From assembly GCF_009827295.1 (NCBI RefSeq), contig NZ_WTYD01000004.1, forward strand, positions 13,779 to 77,778: a stretch of 64,000 bases of DNA. The letters run 5' to 3'. Position 1 is the stretch's first letter; the number at the start of each line of letters is the position of its first letter. A model generated the notes under the pieces. That model had not been told where the DNA came from, did not search any database, and saw only the letters and a program-made list of their open reading frames with translations. Positions 55,817-64,000 of the stretch are shown piece after piece. The translations under genes were made by a program, and so were the position numbers. Origin of the DNA: Qipengyuania pelagi. Its GTDB lineage: Bacteria; Pseudomonadota; Alphaproteobacteria; Sphingomonadales; Sphingomonadaceae.

Positions 55817-58800
55817 TCAGCGTCGCTCGGTGGACCCGAAGGTGATCCAGGCGCCCAGCGGGTTTGCCGGGATATTTGCGGCAGCGGCCGATCCCGGATC
55901 AAGGGCGACCCTCGCTGGGATCCGCGAGGAGCGATCCTGACCCGCTGAAGACGTCCAGCGCGCCCAGTCGGTCGCGATTTCGGCGGTCGGCGGCGGAGGC
56001 AGTGCGAAATCGCTGCCCTGCGCGGGCGCTGTCATGCCAGCGATCGGGGCCGTGATATTCGCGATCGCAAGCGTCTTCTGCGCGGCGGTGACCGCTCCAA
56101 AGTTAGCGGCGCGAAACGCTGCCGTCCCTTGGATCGTGTTGCTGGAAGCGGTTCTGATTCCATAGGTCAGACCGACATGGCTCCCTCCGCTTCCAGCCAG
56201 GAAGCCCGAGACATAGGCTCCGCGCGAAACGGTCCTGCCACCGCTGTCGACAGCGGTGAGACTGCCGGTGAAGATATTCCCGCGACCAGCACTTGGATCG
56301 GTCGTGATAGCGAGCGATGGCGCGGCGATCCCGCCCGCGCTGGACAATTGATAGCTCTCCGTGACCACATCGACGGTCGCTTCCAGGCCCAGCTTGAGCG
56401 TGGTGAAATCGATCGCCAGCCGCCCGTCGAAGCTCGAACCGGTCAGGTCGCTGGCATTCGTGGCCGTGGGCGTCGTCCAGCCTACGAGGTCGTAATTGAT
56501 CAGGCCGCTTGTCGGCAGGTTCACGCTCGGCGCGCCCCAAATGGAGTGGGCGTAGCGGCTGGCAAAGGGTGTCAGGACGAAGGACTGGCGATTGCCATTC
56601 GTGACCGAGCCGCCGAAATTGCTGATACGCGACCAGCCTAGAACACCATCGCTTCCGCCGCGCTGATATTGTGACGATGCGGTCGGCTGGATGTCTATCT
56701 TTTCCAGATTGAGGTCCGCCTGCAAAAGCACGCCGTCGGTGGTTTTGATCGGGGTCGCGACACCCACTGCCGCAGCTGCGTTCGCAGTCACGAAAGCGAC
56801 CTGATCGCCAGCACTGCCCACGCGAGCATTGCCGTCACCGGCGAGGAAGACGGGATTTTGCTTTCCGCCCCCGCCGCTATCGCCACCATTGGTCGCACCG
56901 GTTGCTGACTTCTGGCTCGGATCGCCCAGTCCCGCGAGCGCGGTTCCTGATCTGCCGAACACCGCCACGCCCTGCAACGCATTGTTCTGGTTGCGATCGA
57001 AGACGTTATACGTGAAGCCCGCATGGCTCGCACCCTTGCCGAAGAGGCCGCCGAAGACCTGTCCGATGCAATAGCCCGTGCAGCCAGTGCCCGCGATGAC
57101 CGTCAGCCCAAGCGATTGATTTTCGAACACGCCGTCCGCGCTGACCCCGAGCCCGCCCGAAGCCGCGCCCTTCGCGCCGCCCGCGGTCTGGACGCGGTAG
57201 CCGGTCCCTTCGGAATAGAGGTCGAAGTTGAATCCCACTCTGGGCGCCGCGCTGCCGAACGCGACCGCCAGATCGCCGGTGAACCAGCCGGTCGATCCGG
57301 GTGCCCCATTGCGGTTGGTCGGGGCCGTGCCGCCGACCAGGGCATATTCGATCAGCCCGGTGGCCGGGAGTTCGAAGGCGGGAGTGCCGACCAGCAAGTG
57401 CTCGGACACGTTCTGCTGCCGATTGGCGCTGCCGACATAATAGCGCGTCCAGGCCACGGCATCGCCGAACCGCCCGAATTCGCGAAGGTCCGCCGTGCGA
57501 TTGGAATAATCGGTCGTCACACCCGATGGGTTATAGACCGTCATTTCCGTGATCCGGCCATCTGCAGCCACCTTGGCATCGACGCGCGCGACACGCAGCC
57601 CGTCACTGGCGAATTGCCAACCGCGCACGCTGCCGAGCTGTGGCGAAGGGTCTCCGGTTCCGCCGCCTCCGCCTCCGCCGGTTCCGCGCCCCGGAAGGCC
57701 CGCAAACCGATCCGGGTCGCCGCCATCGCCGAGATAGGCGAAATACTGGACGAAGAAATCGTTCAGCGCTGCGAAATTCGCAAAACCGCCCCCGGACGTG
57801 TTCGCCAATGCGGCGAGATAGGCCTGGATCTGCGCCTGCGTGAGCGCGGTGTATGCGCTGGGCGTCCCGCCATCGGCGATGAAGGCGTAATAGGCGTTCA
57901 GCGCGGCGACGTATTGCGAATAGATCGGCAGTCCCGCGAAGCGCACCGGATCGTTGCCTGCCGCGACGAAAGCGAAATACGCGGTGAAGAAGCTATCCAG
58001 CGATCCGAATGATGCCAAACCGCCCGCATCGTTCAGCGCGGCAAGATAGGCGCGGATCGTCGCCTGATCGAGCGCGGTATAGGCGGACGGCAGCCCGCCG
58101 CCTTGCAGATAGGCGGAATACGCATTCAGTGCGCTGACGTAAGTGGCATAGACCGGCAGGCCGCTGAACCCGTCCGGCGTGCCACCCGTGGCAAGATAGG
58201 TGAAATAGCCCGTCAGCAGATCGGCATTGGCGCCGAGCAGGTCTGCGAGCTGGCCCGAGGCGACGATGGCTTCGAGATAGGTCTGCAAGAGGTCGGAATC
58301 GACCGCGTCGTAATCGCTCGGCAGGCCGCCTCCCGCAAGGAAGGCCGCGTAGGCGTTGAGGGCCGATGCAAAGGCCGGGAAGTCGGGCGGAACGGGAAGA
58401 CCGGCGAAATTGTCTGGATTCCCGCCCGCGCTGACGAAAGCGAAATAATCGCTGTAGAAGGCCGCCAGATCGGCCAGGAAACCTTCGGTTGCGCCAACTC
58501 TCGCCAGCGCGGCCAGATAGGCCCGGATCGTGTCCTGGTCGAGCGCGGTGTAGGCGCTGGGGATGCCGCCGTTTTCGAGATAGGCGTAATAGCTCGCCAG
58601 TGCTTCGGCATAACCGCCGAAGATGTTGGCATTCAGCCCTGCATATGTGTCGATCGCACCACCGCCCTGAAGGAAGGCGAGATAATCGGCGAAAAACGCG
58701 CTGCGTTCGCCCAGGAAACGGTCGAGCGCACCTGCCGCCGCGAGCTGGGCGAGATAGGAATTGAGCACTTCGGTATCGGCGGCGGAATAACCGCTCGGTA

Positions 58801-60388
58801 CGCCACCCGCATCGAGGAAGGCGAAATAGGCATTCAGCGCCTCTGCATAGCCTGCAAAGATATTGGCATTGAGCTGACCGAAGGCGTCGATCTGGCCCCC
58901 GCCCTGAACGAACGCCGCATAATCCGCGAAGAACTGCGCATTTTCGCCCAGAATGGTGCCAAGCAGGCCGGCCGATTGCAATGTCTGGACGTAACCCAGC
59001 AGCACGCCGATATCCGCCCCATCATAGGCGCTCGGCCGCTGCCCGCTGGCGAGGAAGGCGAAATAGGCGTCGAGCGCGGCGCGATAGTCGCCGAAAAAAC
59101 CGAAGCCGCCATTCGCCAGATAGGCATCGAGCAGAGCGCGGTCGGTAGCGCTCAATTGCCGCTCGAGGCCCGACGCATCGAGAAAAGCGATATAGCTTTC
59201 GACCGTGGCGAGACTGGCAGCAGTGAAATCCTGCGGCCTGCCGCCTGTGCGTAGAAATGCGAAATAGGCTTCGGTCAGATTGGTGAAACTGGCCGCGAAA
59301 AGATCGGCGTTCCCCCCATTCGCGATGAAAGTGAGATAGGCATCGGCAAGCGCCCGATCCTGGTTCGAAAATTCCGCGAAGCCGCGCGTGCGCGCGAGAT
59401 ATGCCGTGAAGGCGTTGATATCCGCGACATTCGCCCGCGCGAACCCTCCGGGCCTGCCGCCGATGCGGATCAGATCGAAATACTGCGCCAGAAAGCCGCT
59501 ATAGGCGGTCAGGAAATCTGCACCGGAACCGCCGCCCGCAAGGAAGCCGAGATAGGTGCGGATAATGTCCGCTTGCGCCGCGGGAAATGGCGTACCGCCG
59601 AACGCACCTTCGATATTCGCGGCGGCGGCCACCAGCGAACGCAGGTCTCCGCCGGGAAAGGTTTCGATCGCCGGATTGGCCACTGCCGCCTCTACCCGGC
59701 GGGCGGCGCCAAGAATATCGCCCGACGCACCGGCCGCGGCAAGCGCGTCTCCAAGGGAGACCGGCAAGCCGTTCTGCGCTGCCGCGACCGGGCCGGCACC
59801 CCCACCCATCGCCACGACCGGATCGTGTGCGATCGCACTGCCTTCAGCAGCGGCGATCGCGTCGGGCGTGGATTGGGCGCCGTTCGATACGACCTGGCGG
59901 ACGGGAGCTCCGCGCGTGGTCGCAAACATGTCTCCGCCATCGAACCTGCGCAGATCGCCAGCGCGCCCGACCCGCAGGCTGCCGCTCAGCGCGTGGCCGC
60001 GCGCCTCGCCATCGGGCCCCACACTGAAGTTCGCCGCCGAACCGATCCCCGCCACCCGGCCTTCCACGCCTTCCGGCATTCTGACCAGCGCTTCCGATCC
60101 ATCCGGGCCGGTCGTGACGGTCACGCCGCCGGCGTAAAGGTCGATGCTGCCATCGGCGTTGACGCGGAAATCCGCGGCGTCGATGAAACTGGCGATTCCG
60201 CCATTGTCGAGGCGGACCTGCGTGACGCCCTCCTGCTGGTTGATCCGCGCGCCTTCGCGCACCTCAATCCTGCTCGAACTGAAGAGCGTATCGGTCGCCG
60301 ATACCGGACTGGCGATGGCGATGCCGGATACGCCGATCATCAACGTGGCGACGGTCTTGGCGGCGACGGTCTGGGTGGTGCGGATCAT
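55817..60388 (-). CDS. Giant exported repeat protein with FecR-like head and TbpB-like barrels, probable type XI cargo
   Basis: A 1523-residue protein I can describe but not name. A signal peptide (to about residue 31, no lipobox) leads to a FecR-like beta domain (about 32-170: TLFSSSRIEVREGARINQQE, SIDLYAGGVTVTTGPDG). Residues about 270-896 hold some eight helical repeats of 75-85 residues built on YFAFLxxGGxPxxY and YLAAL motifs. After a Gly-rich linker come two TbpB-like lipocalin/barrel domains (about 916-1175 and 1235-1430), sharing the pattern ELPATGLIEYALVGGTAPT and NLPTSGLINYDLVGWTTPT. It starts 23 bases after the Slam stop. Slam-type barrels export proteins with TbpB-like domains, so surface display or release is inferred. 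Confidence 0.75.
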   Translation of the reverse strand: MIRTTQTVAAKTVATLMIGVSGIAIASPVSATDTLFSSSRIEVREGARINQQEGVTQVRLDNGGIASFIDAADFRVNADGSIDLYAGGVTVTTGPDGSEALVRMPEGVEGRVAGIGSAANFSVGPDGEARGHALSGSLRVGRAGDLRRFDGGDMFATTRGAPVRQVVSNGAQSTPDAIAAAEGSAIAHDPVVAMGGGAGPVAAAQNGLPVSLGDALAAAGASGDILGAARRVEAAVANPAIETFPGGDLRSLVAAAANIEGAFGGTPFPAAQADIIRTYLGFLAGGGSGADFLTAYSGFLAQYFDLIRIGGRPGGFARANVADINAFTAYLARTRGFAEFSNQDRALADAYLTFIANGGNADLFAASFTNLTEAYFAFLRTGGRPQDFTAASLATVESYIAFLDASGLERQLSATDRALLDAYLANGGFGFFGDYRAALDAYFAFLASGQRPSAYDGADIGVLLGYVQTLQSAGLLGTILGENAQFFADYAAFVQGGGQIDAFGQLNANIFAGYAEALNAYFAFLDAGGVPSGYSAADTEVLNSYLAQLAAAGALDRFLGERSAFFADYLAFLQGGGAIDTYAGLNANIFGGYAEALASYYAYLENGGIPSAYTALDQDTIRAYLAALARVGATEGFLADLAAFYSDYFAFVSAGGNPDNFAGLPVPPDFPAFASALNAYAAFLAGGGLPSDYDAVDSDLLQTYLEAIVASGQLADLLGANADLLTGYFTYLATGGTPDGFSGLPVYATYVSALNAYSAYLQGGGLPSAYTALDQATIRAYLAALNDAGGLASFGSLDSFFTAYFAFVAAGNDPVRFAGLPIYSQYVAALNAYYAFIADGGTPSAYTALTQAQIQAYLAALANTSGGGFANFAALNDFFVQYFAYLGDGGDPDRFAGLPGRGTGGGGGGGTGDPSPQLGSVRGWQFASDGLRVARVDAKVAADGRITEMTVYNPSGVTTDYSNRTADLREFGRFGDAVAWTRYYVGSANRQQNVSEHLLVGTPAFELPATGLIEYALVGGTAPTNRNGAPGSTGWFTGDLAVAFGSAAPRVGFNFDLYSEGTGYRVQTAGGAKGAASGGLGVSADGVFENQSLGLTVIAGTGCTGYCIGQVFGGLFGKGASHAGFTYNVFDRNQNNALQGVAVFGRSGTALAGLGDPSQKSATGATNGGDSGGGGKQNPVFLAGDGNARVGSAGDQVAFVTANAAAAVGVATPIKTTDGVLLQADLNLEKIDIQPTASSQYQRGGSDGVLGWSRISNFGGSVTNGNRQSFVLTPFASRYAHSIWGAPSVNLPTSGLINYDLVGWTTPTATNASDLTGSSFDGRLAIDFTTLKLGLEATVDVVTESYQLSSAGGIAAPSLAITTDPSAGRGNIFTGSLTAVDSGGRTVSRGAYVSGFLAGSGGSHVGLTYGIRTASSNTIQGTAAFRAANFGAVTAAQKTLAIANITAPIAGMTAPAQGSDFALPPPPTAEIATDWARWTSSAGQDRSSRIPARVALDPGSAAAANIPANPLGAWITFGSTERR
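57700..59580 (-). repeat. Coding repeat array in the giant exported protein
   Basis: About eight imperfect units of 75-85 codons. Each has two sub-motifs: one like ALNAYFAFLDAGGVPSGY and one like FFADYLAFLQGGGAID or YFAFVSAGGNPDNFAGLP, separated by YLAALA-type helices. Units toward the C-terminal end of the protein (57.7-58.7 kb) are the most alike, suggesting recent duplication there. Confidence 0.75.
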
Positions 60389-60411
60389 GGCTTTCTCCCG
60401 TGCGGAACTGA

Positions 60412-61701
60412 TCAGAACTCGAAGCGAAGGCCGGCCGAAATCGTCCAGCGTTCGTAATCGTAGAGAGCTATGTTGCTGAAATTGCGCGTGTAGCTGGCTT
60501 GCGGCGTGACGAAGATCGCCTCGGTCAGCGCAAACTTGATTCCCCCAGTCAGATCGATGCGCTCGTCATTCCGCTTGGCCAGGAACAGCGGATCGGCAGC
60601 GTCGTAGCGTCTGAGGTCGAAAGCCGCCCCGGCGAGCACGGCAACCTTGTCAGCGACCGGGAACTCGCCGCCGACATTCGCGCCGAGGAACCAGTTGGAC
60701 TGGGCATCGCCCGCTTGCCTGCGCGTTTCCTCCTTGCCGCCGGTCAGCGCTGCGGAAACCATGCGCGTCACATAACCGAGGCTCGCGGCAAAGCGGTCGG
60801 AATCGCGCAGCGGATCAGTGTCGAAATCCAGCCGGTTCCATTGGGCGGACAGAGTCAGCGCCTCCCCATCGGCAAGGGCGTGGGTGTATTGGCCGATCAG
60901 GCCGTAACTGGCGCGGAACCCGTCGCGCCCCAACCAGAAACGCTGGACCTGACCAGATAGCGAGACGACATCGCGATTGGCGAAGCTGTGCGCATATCCG
61001 GCAGTGCCGGTGATCGCCGCCTGATCGAAGGTGCGACTGTCGAAATTGTCGCGCCAGCTGGCGAGTGCGCTGGCGAACACCCGATCCTGCCTGCCGATCG
61101 CAGCGACGCCGGAAATTCCGCTCTGTATCTCGTAGAATTCGTCGCCCTGCGCGCGCGCTCCGGCACCGAGCGTGCCCGGCCCGAGGAAGCTGAACAGAGG
61201 AATGGTGATCGTGGTCAGATCGGTAGCGGCGTTGATGTTGTCGTCATAGCCGATGCGCGCATCGACAAAGCCGGACACGTCCGATCCGCCGCCCTGGATT
61301 TGACGGTCGAACTGGCGGACGAAGCCCGTAAACCGGTTGCGCACCGGATCGGGCAGTGAGGGATCGTCCACGACCGTCGCGAATTCCGCGCGCGCCGTGT
61401 CGATATCGCCGGCCAGGGCATAGGCCCTCGCAAGTTCCGCCCGCGCCGCCGCATTGTTCGGCTGCATGGCGAGGACGCGCTGCAAGGCGATGATTGCCTC
61501 GCCATACCGCCCTGCATCGATCGCGGCTGTCGCTAGTTCGTAATCGAAAGCCGGATCGCCGGGGCGGTCTTCGACCTGCGCCGCGAGCGAAGCGTAGCGG
61601 CCAGCATTTGCGGTATCGTCCTGCGCGAAAGCTGGCGCCGACGCGATGAAAGTTACTGCCGCGCCGATCGCAAGATAGGCCGTCATTTTGGAGAATGTCA
61701 T
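60412..61701 (-). CDS. Slam-like outer-membrane translocon (type XI secretion)
   Basis: A 429-residue outer-membrane protein. Signal peptide (ending APAFAQ), an N-terminal TPR domain (about 30-125: RPGDPAFDYELATAAIDAGRYGEAI, MQPNNAAARAELARAYALAG) and a C-terminal barrel of about 280 residues ending ISAGLRFEF with the terminal Phe needed for BAM insertion. This two-part layout is that of surface lipoprotein assembly modulators, which move TbpB-type proteins to the cell surface. It heads the operon with the giant exported protein. GGGGG precedes the start. Confidence 0.8.
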   Translation of the reverse strand: MTFSKMTAYLAIGAAVTFIASAPAFAQDDTANAGRYASLAAQVEDRPGDPAFDYELATAAIDAGRYGEAIIALQRVLAMQPNNAAARAELARAYALAGDIDTARAEFATVVDDPSLPDPVRNRFTGFVRQFDRQIQGGGSDVSGFVDARIGYDDNINAATDLTTITIPLFSFLGPGTLGAGARAQGDEFYEIQSGISGVAAIGRQDRVFASALASWRDNFDSRTFDQAAITGTAGYAHSFANRDVVSLSGQVQRFWLGRDGFRASYGLIGQYTHALADGEALTLSAQWNRLDFDTDPLRDSDRFAASLGYVTRMVSAALTGGKEETRRQAGDAQSNWFLGANVGGEFPVADKVAVLAGAAFDLRRYDAADPLFLAKRNDERIDLTGGIKFALTEAIFVTPQASYTRNFSNIALYDYERWTISAGLRFEF

Positions 61702-61775
61702 TCGATCGCCCCCGAAGCAGAGAATGCTTAGGCGGGGTAATGCCCCTTTGACGGCGCGGGAGCTTCTTACAATCC

Positions 61776-61797
61776 CTGTCAGAGTTATGACGAAGAC
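61776..61797 (-). promoter_or_regulatory. Candidate response-regulator site upstream of the Slam operon
   Basis: CTGTCAGA-GTT-ATGAC-GAAGAC on the plus strand, 75 bases before the Slam start; same core and spacing as the site at 55774. Confidence 0.45.
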
Positions 61798-62408
61798 AGG
61801 AGATTTCGGGCGAACCAGTCGGGCCCAGTGCTGGCGACGTGCGACGCAATGCTTTCGAACTGAGTTGAGTCAGTCAGCCAGGAAGCGGCGATTGTCGGCG
61901 GCAACACGCGCCCAGCGATCACCCTAAGGTGGCGGCAGGGGCCCGGCCATATCCCGCTCCGCACCCGACAAGTCTCCGCTGCCTTAGCGCAGCGTTGAGA
62001 AATAACCGCTTCCCGCCCAAAGAACCCGAACAGGAGCCAAGCGCCCTTCTCAGCCGAACGATCGCTCGCCTTAACCGTTTAAATTCGCCTGAAGAGAAAT
62101 GTTGGTGCCCAGAAGAGGCATCGCATTCGATCTTTTTTCCGATGTATTTTCAAATCTTTATCAAATTCGGTACGGCCAAAAAGCCCTCAAAAGGCCCGCA
62201 AATGGCGCTTAATGTATTGGTTTGATGCCTTTTTAGGGACTCAAGATTGCTTCTCTGCCTCCGGGAGACCAGCCAAACCTACGTCCGCTGAGCGCCCTAA
62301 TTTCAGCCTTTCGAGCCGGTGTTATAATCGACTATTACCACGATCCATATCCGTGCGACGTTCAACACGCTGCAGCGTCCTGAGCGTAATGCCCACGCGT
62401 TGAACGAG

Positions 62409-62433
62409 GGAACAAAAATGTAGCTAGCCCGTC
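62409..62433 (+). promoter_or_regulatory. EcfG-like promoter of the receiver gene
   Basis: GGAAC (62409-62413), 16 bases, CGTC (62430-62433); one mismatch to the CGTT consensus. The receiver ATG is 48 bases downstream. Confidence 0.4.
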
Positions 62434-62480
62434 TCTTGAGCTCAGCGCATCAACAGACCTTCGAACCCTAATTGCGATCC

Positions 62481-62885
62481 ATGCCGACCACCATTCTGAT
62501 TGTTGAAGATGAAGTCCTTATAGCTGTCGAAATGGAGGCGGTGATTCACGATCTCGGTCATGAATCCGCAGGGATTGCCGATGACATGCAATCAGCATTG
62601 GCGAAGGCTTCGGACGCCATCGATGTGGCTCTCGTCGACGTCAACTTGGCTGACGGAGCCACGGGCCCCAGAGTGGGCGAAAGACTTGCCTCGGATTTCG
62701 GGATCGAGGTCATCTTCGTGACGGCCAATCCCGCGCAGCTCGGCGAAGGGGTAAGCGGAACGCTGGGTGCGCTTGAAAAACCGGTCGATCTCGGCATTCT
62801 CAAGCAGGTTCTCGACTATGTCATTGCGATCCGGAAGGGCGAAAATATCGATCCGCCTGCCCGCTTGAAGCTGTTTTTCAACTAG
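62481..62885 (+). CDS. Stand-alone response regulator receiver
   Basis: A 134-residue single-domain receiver without output domain: acidic pocket in VEDE, phosphoacceptor Asp53 in ALVDVNLADG, Thr in VTANPAQ and Lys in LEKPVD. Such receivers act as phosphate sinks or pass phosphate to partners, commonly with HWE kinases in general stress signalling. The ATG at 62481 is preferred over the TTG at 62472. Its end overlaps the convergent kinase gene by eight bases. Confidence 0.88.
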   Translation: MPTTILIVEDEVLIAVEMEAVIHDLGHESAGIADDMQSALAKASDAIDVALVDVNLADGATGPRVGERLASDFGIEVIFVTANPAQLGEGVSGTLGALEKPVDLGILKQVLDYVIAIRKGENIDPPARLKLFFN

Positions 62886-63957
62886 GCTCCTGTAACCTGC
62901 TCTTTCGGACATCCATGACGAGCTCAACGCCATCGTCATGCCAGATTCTTTTGTAATCGCCTCCTAGCTGCTGCTTCGCGGCCAACTCGATGAGGCGACT
63001 TCCGAAACCAGTTTGAGGCTCACGCGCCTTGTCGATGTGCGCTCCGTGTTCCCTCCAGCGGAAGCGGACCATCTCGTCCTCGGTTGACAGATCCAGCGAA
63101 ATCCTCCCGTTGGGATTGGACAGAGCTCCGTACTTCATAGCGTTGGTGGCCAGCTCGTGGAACACCAATGCGACCGGCGTGGCGGCGCGGCTTTCGACCG
63201 CCATATCGGAGCCGGAAATCGCAATCCTTCCTTCGGAAAAGGCAGGATAGGTCTCGAAGATCGTCGCAAGCAGCGTGGCGAGGGTCACTTCTTTGCCCTC
63301 GGGCTGGGACTTTTCACTGTGCGGCCGGACGAATTCGTGCGCGCGCCCCAGCGCGGAAATCCGGCCTAGCAAGTCGCGCGACGCTTCGCCGAACGCTTCA
63401 TTTGCGCGCGCAGTCAGGCTGATCAAACCGGAAACAATCGCGAAGATGTTCTTGATGCGATGGCTGAGCTCCTGGCTCAGGATTTCGTTTTGGAGGGCGG
63501 TGCGCTTCTGCTCGTCGATATCCGTGCAAGTGCCGATCCAGCGCTGGATATCACCCTGCTCGTTGAGGATCGGCAGCGCACGACCGATCATCCAGCGATA
63601 ATCACCGCTGTGATGCCGCAGGCGATATTCAACCTCGTACGGTTCGCCGGTAGCGAGGCTGTGATTCCATTTCTTCCATGAGTCGGCCTGGTCATCCTCA
63701 TGGAACATCCCGGCCCATCCTTCGCCGTCGGTTGATCCGACAGGGACACCCGTGAATTCATACCAGCGCGCATTGTAATAATCGTGGGAGCCGTCGGGAA
63801 GAGTCGACCATACCATCTGCGGCATGGTGTCGGCGAGCGCATGGAAAGCGGCTCCGGCGGATTGCAGCGCATGCTCTTTAGCCAGGGGCAAGACATCCGG
63901 CGCCGAAGAGGATTCGCGGCTGCCAAGCTGGAAATTCGTGATGACTTTTGCATTCAT
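62878..63957 (-). CDS. PAS-HWE family sensor histidine kinase
   Basis: A 359-residue soluble kinase: PAS domain (about 36-150: ADTMPQMVWSTLPDGSHDYY, ending GTCTDIDEQKR) and HWE-type kinase core with His166 in LSHRIKNIFAIVSGL, VFHELATNAMKYGALS and FRWREHG. No membrane segment. In alphaproteobacteria such kinases often feed the PhyR-NepR-EcfG pathway; the PAS may bind a flavin or haem but lacks an obvious LOV cysteine motif. GGGAAGG lies upstream of the start. Confidence 0.9.
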   Translation of the reverse strand: MNAKVITNFQLGSRESSSAPDVLPLAKEHALQSAGAAFHALADTMPQMVWSTLPDGSHDYYNARWYEFTGVPVGSTDGEGWAGMFHEDDQADSWKKWNHSLATGEPYEVEYRLRHHSGDYRWMIGRALPILNEQGDIQRWIGTCTDIDEQKRTALQNEILSQELSHRIKNIFAIVSGLISLTARANEAFGEASRDLLGRISALGRAHEFVRPHSEKSQPEGKEVTLATLLATIFETYPAFSEGRIAISGSDMAVESRAATPVALVFHELATNAMKYGALSNPNGRISLDLSTEDEMVRFRWREHGAHIDKAREPQTGFGSRLIELAAKQQLGGDYKRIWHDDGVELVMDVRKSRLQEPS

Positions 63958-64000
63958 AGCCAGCTTGTGACCTTCCCGGGATGAACAGAATCGGACCGAT

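Larger units (their letters stand above)
61702..62480. other. Long AT-enriched non-coding gap
   Basis: Nearly 780 bases with no gene I can support. The left end holds the Slam promoter region, the right end the receiver promoter. The middle (about 62,080-62,340) is clearly richer in A and T than the rest of the window (runs such as CTTTTTTCC and CAAATCTTTATCAAATTC) and contains only unsupported short frames; it could be decayed foreign DNA or hold a small RNA. Confidence 0.4.

Noticed and set aside
57700..59580. CRISPR-like periodicity
   Set aside because: The periodicity is in-frame protein repeats with synonymous drift, inside an open frame of 1523 codons.
61929..62403. Two short plus-strand genes of 98 and 63 codons
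   Set aside because: No ribosome binding sites, no recognisable product, and composition unlike coding DNA of this genome.

Overview
The window looks like a chromosomal segment of an alphaproteobacterium of the order Sphingomonadales, most likely Erythrobacteraceae. The support is a GC-rich sequence with dense, translationally coupled operons, a CC_3452-family secreted protein, UPF0262, DUF3667, an alphaproteobacterial Mrp (Pha) antiporter with fused A and B subunits, GGAAC-N16-CGTT (EcfG-type) promoter signatures and HWE-family kinase signalling. Taxonomy is inferred from gene content only.

Bases 1 to about 5,321 are accessory DNA: the end of a type I restriction-modification operon (hsdM, partial hsdS running off the left edge), an unrecognised two-TM protein, an IS1595-type transposase and a divergent DUF6471 gene with paired palindromic operators between them. 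This block stops abruptly inside comM, of which only the 3' part (5322-5925) remains, so an island has interrupted comM.

Bases 5.9-29 kb are mostly core genome: an HxlR regulator facing a secreted CC_3452 protein across an operator cluster, HAD phosphatase, L36, galE, an M14 carboxypeptidase, an LD-carboxypeptidase/cytidine deaminase pair, a GH25-like protein without the usual acids, UPF0262, dnaB, a phospholipase D-like protein, rpoZ, DUF3072 under a probable stress promoter, DUF3667, ftsH, exoD, a MaoC/aldehyde dehydrogenase pair, a flavin reductase and a PaaG-like hydratase, a second aldehyde dehydrogenase, a Ca2+/Na+ antiporter and two coupled YeeE/YedE half-proteins.

Bases 29-49 kb are ion and metal functions plus biotin: a four-gene SitABCD-type Mn/Fe/Zn ABC transporter, a six-gene Mrp antiporter operon, and a copper-handling locus in which CsoR, DUF2231, DUF411, a glutaredoxin-MauE fusion and DUF305 are read leftward while copA-copB are read rightward from a shared CsoR-type operator. 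A bioF-bioD-bioA operon follows; bioB is not present.

Bases 49-62 kb hold the most interesting locus: an exported TPR-CHAT protease, a PPC-like lipoprotein with a histidine kinase and response regulator, a CsgG-like/SH3 protein, and a Slam-like outer-membrane barrel (type XI secretion) coupled to a 1523-residue exported protein with a FecR-like head, about eight helical repeats and two TbpB-like barrel domains. A shared motif lies about 70 bp upstream of two of these units and may be the target of the local response regulator. The window ends with a stand-alone receiver gene overlapping a convergent PAS-HWE kinase.
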